Source of the DNA: Hippasteria phrygiana
Lineage: Eukaryota > Echinodermata > Asteroidea > Valvatida > Goniasteridae
NCBI GenBank assembly: GCA_037893225.1
Contig: JAZGUH010000628.1
Span: forward strand, 1,178,001 to 1,242,000
DNA: 64,000 bases
Reading direction: 5' to 3'
Position numbers and translations under genes: made by a program. The notes beneath the pieces are model-generated. The model was given only the letters and a program-made list of their open reading frames with translations, ran no database searches and was not told the DNA's origin. Shown here one piece after another: positions 38,071 through 48,194 of this stretch; within the stretch, counting starts at the first letter, position 1, and each line of letters starts with the position of its first letter.

Positions 38071-39340
38071 AGATGTTAGAATAGTTATGGGTTTTTAAAT
38101 TACATAACCGTCAAAAATAATCGAACATTAAAAAAACATTGTTGTGGGATTCCTCTATTAGGAGCAAGTTCGGTTGGGCGACTAGAGTCGACTAGACTTA
38201 ACCTTAGTCAATCTAGATGTCACTCGAACGCTGCGTGGTTCGACTAGCTAGTCCAACTGGATCAACCTAGCTCCGGACCATGGTTTCTCTAGTCACTCGC
38301 GAGTTACGTCACGGTTTCAAGATGGAGGATATAAAACTGGACAAGTTTGGCAAACGTTTACGATAAATTGTTGGTTTTGGCCAATGATATTAGAAATAAT
38401 AGAAATATATAATAGGAAATAAAAATTACGTGCCAACATTTGCTTCGTTAACAACTTGCAGACGACACTCTTTGCAGTCTGTTGTTGCTTCACACTAACT
38501 AGATTTGAGGTAGTCGACCGACTGGACGCTCTTTGAGTGAAAACCAGACCACGCATGCGTGATTTAAATCGCAAATAGACAAAAAGGACTAGGTCAGCAG
38601 CACCAAAACTTGCTCCATTCTTTCGTTTTTGCCAGTGGCGTACATATGGCGTACATACCCGTATCCATAGACAACGACAAATACTATGTAGTTTTGTAGA
38701 CCTTACGCTAAGATGATTGTGCAAGAGCCATGGGAAATTTCCTCTTCTGGTATCATGTCTGGTTGCAGACGTTGATGAGCATAGATCTCCAGAGTTCTCT
38801 GTTGTGAGCTGTTTGAATGAACTGGTTGTTTCTGAGATGTGTGTTATTGACCGTTGAAATAATTATATGTTGTGCGTTGACGCCCTCGGCTTCTCTTCCC
38901 TCAATTTTTCTCCACATTATCATAGGCCTTTTCATTCGAAATTTCATTGGGGATTTAGACAACCCAATTTTTGTATGCGAATTCCGTGCAAAGAAGGAAG
39001 GAAATCATTCGACATAAAATACAGTATAGGAGGGTGCATTTCTTCCGTTGGTAAACATGCGTGAAGTAGCTGGCGTCAAAACCTCACCTGACTGAAAACA
39101 TAACTGATACTGGAATATGATGAGGCACCCAATTTTGTTTTGTGATTTGGGCGTTTGTAATTCCCATGAAAACATGAAATCGCTCACTGACGCTGAAAAT
39201 TCCTGCGAGTATATATGGCATTTCGCGTTGACAAGACTTCGTTTTCACATCGCTAGTCTGGTGCCGGCACTTGCCGACGTCTATTTTGCATAGGAAATGC
39301 GTCCTCCCGGTCCCACAAGCGTTCGGGTATAATCTCCCCA
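38071..39340. other. Unannotated stretch next to the satellite edge
   Basis: I see no convincing gene. Positions 38165-38285 are rich in overlapping CTAG/GTCGAC motifs (GTCGACTAG, CGACTAGCTAGTCC), with a related GGTAGTCGACCGACTGG near 38511, suggesting an eroded inverted-repeat element. A minus-strand reading near 38755-38815 contains NRELWRSMLINVCNQT before a stop, which faintly recalls the C-termini of LINE-type ORF2 proteins; this is not enough for a call. Confidence 0.4.
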
Positions 39341-39348
39341 CCCCCAGG

Positions 39349-39652
39349 CGCGGATCCAGAGGGGGGGGGGGGGGGGGTCGAACCCCCCTTCCCCTTGCTC
39401 GTTGCCATTTTGTATTTTGCTTGTAAGGGCCCGTAGCCTAGGTACCGTAGCAAACCAGAAAAGAAAAGCAAAACCCCGTAAAGGTCTTATTTTGCGTGTA
39501 CGGGGAAGAACAAAGCAAAGAGGATAAATGGCGCCACCAACATTGAGAAACGGTTTGGGCAAATGTACGGAAAAAAAATCAGAACCCGCCCCCCCCCCCC
39601 CCCCCCCCCGCAAACAATCCTGGATCCACCCCCCCCCCCCCCCCCCCCCCCC
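39349..39652. repeat. Poly-G/poly-C bracketed repeat with GGATCC flanks
   Basis: GGCGCGGATCCAGA leads into a 17-base G run (39361-39377). About 210 bp later come a 21-base C run (39589-39609), then ATCCTGGATCCA and a 24-base C run (39629-39652). The GGATCC-plus-G-run units face each other in inverted orientation. They look like two dispersed repeat termini or a foldback; proline- or glycine-rich readings across them are artefacts of the homopolymers. Confidence 0.6.
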
Positions 39653-41180
39653 AAGTGTGTAAACGCCTGCAATCGAGGACTACCTATTGTCCTCCTATTG
39701 TTCATACTCAACCTTTTAACAAGGGCCCTCATTGGTTTTGTACACGATTTTCAAACGGGGACCTTTCTCAATCGGGGACCCTATTGTCCTCTATTGTTAA
39801 AGGTCCCCTATTGAATGCAAAAACAAACTCACAGACACACGCATAATTATGGGGAAGACCTTTGTTCCCCTTCTTTTTTTTTTCTTTGTTCCTATTGAAA
39901 TCTTAAACTCCATAGCGTTTTCCCTCTGGGGAAGATAGATTTCTAAAGACTTCGTTCTGGGGTTTATTGTTCTATTGTGTTTTCTACCCCACAGGACTAC
40001 CTGTATACGAACACCCACTTTGACCAGGGGATATTCCATAGGATCATCGCCCAGAAATTTCACTGCCGTAAGCCTATTCCCTAACGAAAACGCTAAAACT
40101 CACATTTATAAATGCAATCATATTTCATGTTCATAGCCAATGTATACATGTGAACCTGTTGTATATCTGTTTTGAGGAGCGCCCCCACTCTACTATAACC
40201 CTCCCCCAGGTTTTCGAAATCTTTTTTTTCTGGCAGAATTTTGTTTCTTTTTTTCTTTTTTTTGGTGGGGGGGGGGGGGACATTTTTTGTGATGAATTCC
40301 GAAAACGAAAATCTTGATCATCCTGCCCCTCAACTTTTGGGCGCGGATTTACGTTTGAAGCTGGTAAACCGTTCTTGCCAGCTGCAGTTTCGTTTTTCCT
40401 GCTTCGTCTTTAATTAAATGAAATACCGGGAAACGTTCGTTTCCTGGCGACGGCAATGAGTATTCTCTCAGTCATTAGGTAATCGAACTAAATGAGACAA
40501 GCACTTTGCAATTCCTACCTCTTGATCAGCTGTAATTCCATAGTCCTTATGTGGTCCAACCAAGGCGCCTTCGCTTCGTTAACTTACCATTGATCCTTTG
40601 AGCACCCCAAGCGGGTAGCCCGCCCTCAGGTGTCAGATCGGATTACAGGCCCATCATTGACAAGTAAGTTGATAGTCCGGGGGTACGGTACAAGTAAACC
40701 AAAGAAGGGGTGTTCACCCGGTGGACGCTTGAATTCACTTGTATCTCTGTTTGGGCCGGGAATTCTCCATGGACAGGTCTAATTAATGTGGAAAAATTGC
40801 TTTATGATTTGAAAACGAATTAATGGAGGATCTCGAGAGATCGGGAGCGAAGAGGCAATCACATTAGCTCATCACCGCAAAAAAAAAAAATAGTTTTTTA
40901 GTCTTAACCAATTTAATCCCCAACAGGTTTTTCTGCACTTTTCGGTACAGGAGAACCATTTCCACTTTTTGCGCATGAGAAATTATCGAAAACAATTATG
41001 ACCTGTAAATCTACAGCCATGGTTAAAGTTAAGAGCAATTTTGGGATCAACCAAGAGAATTAGTAATAATTGTAAATTCAAAATGTACAGCAGTTATTAA
41101 AAAAGGTTTCCTGAACTTTCTCTAGAAGTGCTTTCAAATGATATGAATAAGATAAAACTAAGGGCGATTTGTGTGCCCTT
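39653..41180. other. Intergenic stretch, no gene recognised
   Basis: Visible features are the direct repetition of GGGGACC...CTATTGTCCTC phrases at 39756-39810, a G run at 40267-40279 and T-rich runs near 40222-40262. A GTAAGT-type donor-like site on the minus strand near 40580 has no supporting open exon. No RNA gene was seen. Confidence 0.5.
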
Positions 41181-41430
41181 TTAGCGATTTTTTTTGGGGG
41201 GTGGGGGGGGGGGGGGGTTGGGGGTTACAGCCAATATTTTTCAGAAAAGTTACCTTTTTCAATTGTCCGTCCAGGATGTACTTTGCTAGGGGGTGTCGGG
41301 GTGGGCGGCAGTGTTTCTGACGTAAGTGGCACTATTTCGTGCGACATATTTCATAGAAGTATTACCGGTATACAATTCTGCATGACAGGTCCCGCACAAG
41401 ATTCTTAATTTGCAGAGTATGCATTGATTT
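41181..41430. other. G-rich tract and unassigned sequence
   Basis: A T-run followed by interrupted G runs, the longest 41203-41217, then GGGGGTGTCGGGGTGGGCGG near 41288. The tract could form G-quadruplexes on the plus strand. No gene seen. Confidence 0.5.
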
Positions 41431-41576
41431 TGATCTTTTTTGCCATACTCCTGTTACCGCCGTATCCTCAGTGCTTTCCGAGATCCCGTGGGGGAAAATT
41501 CACAGGGTTGACCAGGTGGGACTCGCACCCACGACCTCGAGCTCCTACTTGCGTCTTAACCACTCGACCGGCGGGC
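41431..41576 (-). mobile_element. tRNA-derived SINE fragment, family 1
   Basis: Reading the minus strand from 41576, the sequence starts with a tRNA-like head: an A-box-like GGTCGAGTGGTTAAG, then a B-box-like GGTGCGAGTCC inside a perfect T-arm (GTGGG, 7-base loop, CCCAC). The 3' acceptor side (CTGGTCA) has no partner at the 5' end, so a functional tRNA is excluded. A non-tRNA body follows and ends near an A-rich tail (GGCAAAAAAGATC on the minus strand). I cannot name the SINE family. Confidence 0.65.
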
Positions 41577-41689
41577 TTACTTGGGTCGGCTTTCTGACTC
41601 GCAGCTAATATAGCAGCGGATACCGCGCAATCAATGTAAATATTGAAGCTGAGGTTAATGTGATTTTCGTCAGATTTCTGCTTGGGGTT

Positions 41690-41843
41690 CACCTAAAAAC
41701 GGATTGGTTGAAAACAACCAATATATTGGTAGGATTGGTTGATATGTGTCCAACCAATCCAATTGGTTGGACACCTATCAACCAATAATTGGTTGTTTTA
41801 ACCAATATATTAGTTATTTCAACCAATCCGTTTTTAGAGTGTA
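41690..41843. mobile_element. 154-bp palindromic MITE with ATTGGTTG array
   Basis: The element begins CACCTAAAAACGGATTGGTTG and ends CAACCAATCCGTTTTTAGAGTG, near-perfect inverted ends. The interior is almost one palindrome, centred near 41761, made of alternating ATTGGTT and AACCAAT motifs. The ends resemble CACTCTAAAAA termini seen elsewhere in this window. No clear target duplication could be read. Confidence 0.85.
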
Positions 41844-43640
41844 CATGTCCACCCCGGCCAGTGAAACAACTACCTTTGGACTACCAGAAATTCAATCAGT
41901 AGATTGAGGTGGGTGGGGTAAAACTGGGGTGGTCCCCTCCCATTTTTGGGGTGGTCCTCTCCCATTTTGGGGGTTGGCCCCTCCCATTTTTGGCGTTGAA
42001 AATTAGCTACAATAAAACAATATATTCAGGAGAGAATCCAGGAATTTTTGCAGGTGGGGGGGGGGGGGGGGTTGTCAGCCGTAAAAGGGGAAAAGGTCGT
42101 CCAATGGGCTCCTCTGACACCGCTACGCGTACAAGCAAAGAACAGGCGGTGTCAACCCTACCAGAAAAGATTTTTTTTCGTTCTAAATATTTTCTTCCGA
42201 CATACTTTACGTTTACCTAAAACCGTCTTATTCTATTTTTGGCGTCTGCAATCCTCCAAAAAGGCTTTCATTGTTTTGGTTGCTTTGACGCCTCTGTGCA
42301 CAGAAGATCCGACCGAATTATTGCCGGGCCGCAAATAATTCGCGCAGTAATTATTCGTTAAGTAAACGTGGACGAGTTTTCGTTTGATGTGTTATTCAAA
42401 AGTGATTTTTTTGTATTGCTTGAAAAACAGCAATTTAGTTGTGTTTTTTTTTTTGGGGGGGGGGTTTGAAACTCGAAACGAACACGAAAGTTTATCTTTA
42501 ACTTGCCCTGTACTTACAACACCATAGTCACTGAGATGAAACGCATCACTTCAATTTGCATAAATCACATGATCTCTGTAGGTACACAATTTTATTGACA
42601 TTTCATTCCTAAAGCTGCAAAATTATGCGCGAACACAAAACTCTATTATCTTTTATTAAATAAATAGCTTGATATTGTTAAGAACAGCCCGAACGTCACT
42701 GTCAAAAATAAGGTTTTATTATTTTTGACACATACAAACATTTTCAAATTTACCTAAACACCTGACAGAGCAAAAAGGCAATTTGTGGAATTTTAAAATA
42801 AATTTCCATCGATGTTGACGTAATTTGTATTCAAAATTTAGTTGCAGTCGGCCCCCATCAATTTTGAGTGTGTATTTTTTAAATTTGTCCAAATGTCTTC
42901 GACCCAATACATGTAATATACTTGAGTCGATCTAACAAACTATTTGTTCGGGCTCATTATAAACAGCAAGATGATAGCGAGTTCTTATAAAAATCCCAAA
43001 GCAGATATAATCTGCGAGTACAGCAACAGCCGGTCAGCACAATGGCGTTGTTGTCCATCTGGGTCATTTACAATAATTCAAAATCAAACTGAAATATCAA
43101 AGTTTGTCCAGTAAAACAGTGAAGTTATCAAACAATCTGTGAAGTTATTCTGCCTGGCATAGAACTATGTTTAAACTACCTGGATTCTATAAAATAAGGG
43201 GACATGAGTACAGTAATAATCAATAGTATTGGAGTAGGGACTCGTTTACGCATTTCATCCCACTCAGGCCATTGAACTAACCTCAGCTGTCTTCAGCGAG
43301 AGGATTTTTCGATTCAGTGATTTATGGAGAGACTCTTTTTGCCTTCATACAGAAATGTTAAAGGGGGCATATGAGGTTGAATCTACTGTAGTTGTTCATC
43401 ATGTACCACTAAGTGACACATTCATTTGGAGTGTTGATGAATATCTATGACTGTTAAGTGATCACAACAAAACACGATTTAAAAATAAACTAGCCGTGTT
43501 ATTTTTGTATCATCTTCAGAAGTGATGATTGTAAAAAGATGACGTTTCTATTACGAAATAGAATTGTAGTCACAAATAGAAAAGACTTTTAGGCAGTTTT
43601 AGCCAGTTTTAGCCAGGCTCAAACGTCCGTGCGGCTCTCT
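41844..43640. other. Intergenic stretch with G run and short hairpin
   Basis: No gene recognised. Present are three tandem phrases of TCCCATTTT(T/G)GGGGTGG type at 41938-41993, a G run at 42056-42071, and a perfect 12-bp stem with 7-nt loop at 42700-42730 (TGTCAAAAATAA and its complement). The hairpin lies inside a weak 9-bp inverted pair, AGCCCGAAC (42685) and GTTCGGGCT (42948), which may mark an old MITE. Confidence 0.45.
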
Positions 43641-43685
43641 TGAATCATTACAATACAGGTTGCGGTGTAAAGTTTGCATACACCG

Positions 43686-43997
43686 CAGTCCTGCAGGGCC
43701 GGATTATCCAATACAGCAGGCACTGTGCCAAGAGCCTACGAAACAAAAATAGGGGCCTACCAAAAATTGGAGGGCCTACGAAAATACCTCTGCAGTATGC
43801 CATATACACCCAGACCCACGAACGCGCACCCACGTCCACTGACACAAAAAAAAAGACCAACAGCAGCTTCCAAAAGGGTGCGAGGCCCCGTTGCTTTCCA
43901 GAGTTATGGAATTGGTATTGACGTGCCGGAAGCGGAGGGCCTACGGAACACTGGTGCCTGGGGCCTACGAAAAACTTAATCCGGCCCTGTAGTCCTG
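43686..43997. mobile_element. Non-autonomous hAT element (296 bp) with 8-bp target duplication
   Basis: Inverted termini CAGGGCCGGATTA (43694) and TAATCCGGCCCTG (ending 43989) are of hAT type. They are flanked by CAGTCCTG (43686-43693) and TAGTCCTG (43990-43997), an 8-bp target duplication with one mismatch. The interior repeats GGCCTACGAA-like phrases several times and has no transposase, so it depended on an autonomous relative. The long minus-strand reading across it is not a gene. Confidence 0.88.
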
Positions 43998-44138
43998 CAA
44001 CCAAAATTAAACAAAGCGTCCAGTGATGTCCAGCACCCCCTACCCTTTTGATTTTTTCCAAAGCCGGTGATTTCTTCCTTTGCTGTTTTCTGGTGAGTGC
44101 TTTACCCCACTCTACAAAAAAATCCTGGCGACGCCCAT

Positions 44139-44251
44139 AATGGTAGGGTTGGCAATTCAAAATGTCGCCAACCCCACCACCTCTGTTGTAGCCCTTTAAC
44201 TAGAGTGGCTTTTAGCCTTTTCTTGGGCGATTTCAATAAAAACATTCATCT
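44139..44251. repeat. Dispersed repeat, copy 1 (empty site for the 55.4-kb hAT element)
   Basis: The sequence AATGGTAGGGTTGGCAATTC, then CACCACCTCTGTTGTAGCC, GAGTGGCTTTTAGCC and GGGCGATTTCAATAAAAA matches 55401-55770 once a 244-bp insertion is removed from the latter. It has no coding character and belongs to an unnamed interspersed family. Confidence 0.75.
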
Positions 44252-45340
44252 GAAAATGGTCGCGTCATTCAAATGGGACGTTCAGCTAGAGGTTCTCGTC
44301 AATTCTCATTGAATTTTTGAGGACAAGGTGCATTGCATGCCCTACATGGATACACAAGGTGGAGACTTTCTGTCTATACGACTGTTTAATCGTTTCTCCC
44401 CTAGGAGTGGGGGGGGGGGGGGGGGGGTGATATTCCCGTATTGAACCCTGGTAGCGTGTGTCACAGGTAGGCCCTACTGATGAGACAAATCGATCAAGAA
44501 TTCTTGTTTCGGAATGCCGCGCGATCCGGCAAGCCGGACGCGGTTGAGTCTCAGTGGAACCAATTGGAATTAATTATTCAGGCTTGAAATACAAATGACC
44601 ACGAATTAATAACACTAATGGCCATCCGCATTTTTAGGCGGCTTTCCACGCCAGTGAGTTTGCTGGCTTTTCGACGAGAATTCACGGAAATTGTATCCCC
44701 CGCTAAAGAAACAAAGCCTCGCGCGCGTCGCAACAGGCAAGCGGTAGGATGACTTCGGAGTCAAGTTAACCCTCAATAATTACTCATTTCCTGTCTACAA
44801 TTTAATGTCAAAACTAAGCAGCGGTTAAGATTCTGACATTCTGTGTATAGTACATAATTCATAAAGGCACTTATTTCATTAATATCGGCAAATCTCCACA
44901 AAAAAATAATTATGCACAAGTCTGCAGTTTGCGTAGATTCATACACACTATACAACACAATTTTTTTTTTACATTTTAAAACATTCAACTTAACGCAAAG
45001 CTTCAGCAGAAAAACGATCAAATTAACGCATAAAATACAGTTTTAAGTGCAATTCACGTGTTCTTTTTTCTAGAAATTTTAAGTAGGCCTCCAAGAAAAA
45101 CAAAAATGTCTTGGTCAGCAATTTCCTGAAAACAATCTCTAAGAAGGAACAGAAAATTGATTGATAAACCGATTCTTCGTTGACTTAAATTCTACCTACA
45201 AGTTGTGGGAATCGATAATTTCATTGTGCTGAATCCAGCACCTTGTTGACCTTGCAGCGAGTTGGGTCGTGTAGTTCATGAAGGCATGGAGCATGCTTTA
45301 CTGCAATACATCAGTTAAGAGGGACTGCTCAACCTTCTTC
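44252..45340. other. Intergenic stretch, no gene recognised
   Basis: It contains a 19-base G run at 44409-44427 and an AT-rich section from 44770 on. A minus-strand reading near 45260-45350 (MQMVKKVEQSLL, and HAPCLHELHDPTRCKVNKVL in another frame) looks faintly protein-like but carries a stop between the parts; I cannot assign it. Confidence 0.4.
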
Positions 45341-45359
45341 ACCATCTGCATGTGCAAAG

Positions 45360-45800
45360 GAGAAAAAGGAACTGGAAAATTATGCGGACGAGGAAAAAGT
45401 CAAACAGGAAGGACGTATAGAAAGGAAATGGAGGAAAAGGGCATGTGACAAAAAGAAGAAAACAGTGAAGCAGAAGGAAATAGAAAGGAAATGTATGAGG
45501 TAAAAAGAGAAATGTGACAAAAAGAAGAGGAAGGGGATAGAAATGGCATTGATAGCAAAACGGGAAATATGACAAAAGGAGACAAGGGAGGAAATAAAAA
45601 GGAAACGGATAAGGAAACAGGAGGTAGAGAAGGAAAAAAAATGTGACAAAAAGAGGAAAATGGCAAACTTTAAGAGGAAGGAAAGAGAAGGAAATGGATA
45701 AGGACGAAAGAAATGCGATGAAATTGAGAAAGATAAAAGAGGTAGGAAAAGAAATGAAATCGATAAGGAAAAAGAAATGTGACCAAACGAGGAAAAAGTA
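45360..45800. repeat. Degenerate polypurine tandem repeat
   Basis: The plus strand is almost entirely A and G for 440 bp. The phrase (A)TGTGACAAAAAGAGGA recurs near 45445, 45514, 45569, 45643, 45715 and 45779, giving a loose period of 55-75 bp with GGAAATGGATAAGGAAA between. Ser/Phe/Leu-rich readings on the minus strand up to 145 codons are composition artefacts. A long purine tract can form triplex (H-DNA). Confidence 0.75.
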
Positions 45801-46026
45801 AAGGCGCTGTACACCATTAAGAAAAACTGTAAACCTTCAATAGAAATTCAAGTAGGGCATACATATACAATTTAGAACGAATGCAATCTCATTAAGATAA
45901 TCAAGACAAACATCCGCATAACCACATGTCATGGACTGATTTAGATTTGTGGTAAATACCACTTTTTCCACGAGACTTCCACCAGCTTACTCTCAATAAA
46001 TTTATCAATTAGCACCGTTGCCATAT

Positions 46027-46117
46027 ATTGACCAATCACAGTGACGATCATGGGCCAACAAAAGTTTGACATCCGCGCACCCCGGATGTGATTGGTCAAT
46101 GCGTCTATGGGCGGGGC
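46027..46117. promoter_or_regulatory. Inverted CCAAT boxes plus GC box (promoter-like cluster)
   Basis: ATTGACCAATCACA (46027-46040) and TGTGATTGGTCAAT (46087-46100) are perfect 14-bp inverted copies, each containing a CCAAT box in an NF-Y-like context. A GGGCGGGGC Sp1/GC box follows at 46109-46117. The combination is typical of metazoan promoters, but no recognisable first exon was found on either side, so function is inference. Confidence 0.45.
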
Positions 46118-46247
46118 TTCATAGATCGGGCTATTGTCATTTATGTTTCCAATTGAAGTGGGAAGTAAACTGAACTGAATTCTTTCATAGAAACAGCTAC
46201 AAATTCGACGTATACTTTTTGACAGCAAATAATGGGTCATTATACAC

Positions 46248-46874
46248 GTTAAAGATGATGTTGACTACTGAGAGAAGTCTGCGTCATTTTGTAGTTTTAT
46301 GTAGATTGCGTATTGTAAAATAAAACAGCCGATAATTTCTGCCATGAAAGAACCAAAAAGTGACTGTTATTTTTATCAAGTCCCCTCCAACCCGCTGGTC
46401 TACCATTTATCTTAAAGTCGTCGCTGCGGGCAGCAAACAAATATGACGTCATAGGACGTGCTCTCCTTAAATTTGGGTAAGCACTTATCCAGAACCACCA
46501 AAATGACATCGTCGCGCGCATCGCGCCTTGTGCCTATTCAATAAGGCCTCGTGCATTTTCAGTAATACATGACGATGTCATTTTGGTGGTTCTGGATAAG
46601 TGCTTACCTTAAATTTGTGCCTTGTGCTGGACACAAAACCGGGGAGTTCGTCTTATGATGTCGATTTGTTTGCTGCACGCAGCGACGACTTTTTAGACAA
46701 ATGGCCACTGCAGGCTATGCTGCGCTAGAGCGGAATTGCTAGAAATATTTCTCAAAAGTTACATTTTTATTATTTCATGGCAGAAATAATTGGTTGTTTT
46801 ATTTTACAATACGCAATCTACATAATACTACAAAATGACGCAGACTCCCTTCAGCAACCAACATCATCTTTAAC
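46248..46874. mobile_element. 627-bp foldback element
   Basis: The left end GTTAAAGATGATGTTG and right end CAACATCATCTTTAAC are inverted, as are the long segments TCTGCGTCATTTTGTAG...TATTGTAAAATAAAAC and, near the centre, GTAAGCACTTATCCAGAACC with CCAAAATGACATCGTC. The arms (about 46248-46515 and 46568-46874) are closely matched at their outer and inner parts but diverge in the middle, where the right arm has extra sequence. No coding capacity. No target duplication was certain. Confidence 0.85.
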
Positions 46875-48174
46875 ATATCCACACGTAAAGTAATAATGTA
46901 GGCCTAAACATTTTTTCCAGTCTTTAGATTTGCAGTAAACATGCAATATTCACTCCTCTGATGCATGCACCGAGGACAGGGTAATTAAATTTGTAGTTAT
47001 TAAATACATTTTTTTTCTGATAGGGTATATAGGCCTATAAATAATACATAGATATTTTGAAATACGTTACACCATTTGATTATAAACAAATTTATAACAA
47101 AATGTGCAAGGTCAGAGAAAAATATTAAATTTGGTGGAAAATCTTTTTTCATTTGTGTAAAGTAACATCCCTTATTCATGAAGCGCCAAGGGTAACAACG
47201 ACGAGCTCATAAATTACGTTGATGTGGCACGCAGGGGCTACCGTATTGGGTGAGGATCGGGTCAAGACGCCGTCAGCTGCTCAGTTTGTAATCAATTTCC
47301 TAAAAAATGGTGAAATGTCTCGAGGCAGCTGCAAGTTGTTGGTTTTTTTCTTTTTGGAACATTGCTATCGAAGGATGGGCGTTGATGATGTACGGTATAG
47401 GAGAGGAGCTGGGCGTATGAATGTCACTGCTCGCCAGGACACTCTCATGGGGGAAGGACTACAACTCCCTCCCGCATCCAAATGAGCCCCTCCCCCTTCG
47501 ACCGAAAACAATGTCAGGAATACGTTTGTTTTCAACAGTCGTTTTTTCATCTGTGATTTTCTACTGGAAACTTTTATCCTGGTTTCGCACGCATGTCTTA
47601 TTGTGTGCCGCATTTGTGTTTCTTTGTTTTTCAGAGGGCGGATTACCTTAAGAATTGTTTTGAATATTCCAAAACAAAAAGATGCACACAAATGTTTCAA
47701 GATTTGTTTCTACTATTTTTTTAAATTCGGGTAACGAAAATGTGTTACTTCTTCAACCTCCCCCAAGATTTTGGTCCAGCAGCAAGCCTGACATTTTCAA
47801 ATAGAGCGCTGTCGACAGCAAAATAACATATAGGCCTAATTTGTTTAAATTACTCTTGTTGTATATAGCAAAGGGTGCTTTTTTTTCTTCTAATGGATGT
47901 ATACAGTCTGGTTCTGTGTTTTACGAAAAGACGAATTGATATTGTACATAAGAGGATGGGTTGCATGCCCACAGTACATAAACAGTTTCTCTATGCGTAA
48001 TTGTCAGAAGTCAGTCTGAAATGATAAATAAATGGGCCATTAATGGTCTTATTAAAGGCAGCGATATCACACCTTCTTACGAAAAGAAAAATATGTATAT
48101 TTTAGAAGTACACATCAATGTTGGCTATTATTGCATACCCATCCATGTGAATGTTGTACTGCTTTTTTGCAACA
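46875..48174. other. Intergenic stretch, no gene recognised
   Basis: AT-rich with several AGGCCTA octamers (46901, 47033, 47833). Overlapping readings near 47219-47700 on both strands lack domain features. No structured RNA was seen. Confidence 0.45.
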
Positions 48175-48194
48175 CCCCCCCCCCCCCCCCCCCC
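48175..48194. repeat. Poly-C run (20 bases)
   Basis: Uninterrupted C homopolymer, one of about ten G/C homopolymers of 10 or more bases between 39 and 52 kb. Confidence 0.9.

Noticed and set aside
38317..38724. 135-codon minus-strand frame next to the satellite edge
   Set aside because: No domain, no splice or promoter signals, composition like surrounding DNA.
39563..39814. Proline-rich frame
   Set aside because: Produced by C homopolymers; no conserved sequence around it.
40560..40680. Minus-strand exon ending at a GTAAGT donor
   Set aside because: The only open frame is about 15 codons after a stop and no acceptor precedes it.
43648..44160. 170-codon minus-strand frame
   Set aside because: It runs through a hAT MITE and the dispersed repeat; peptide phrases reflect those repeats, and there is no domain or splice context.
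45380..45817. 145-codon Ser/Phe/Leu-rich minus-strand frame resembling membrane protein
   Set aside because: It is the pyrimidine strand of a polypurine tandem tract; hydrophobicity comes from TTC/TTT/CTT codons.
46297..46521. 74-codon minus-strand frame
   Set aside because: Lies wholly in one arm of the 627-bp foldback and is not preserved in the other arm.
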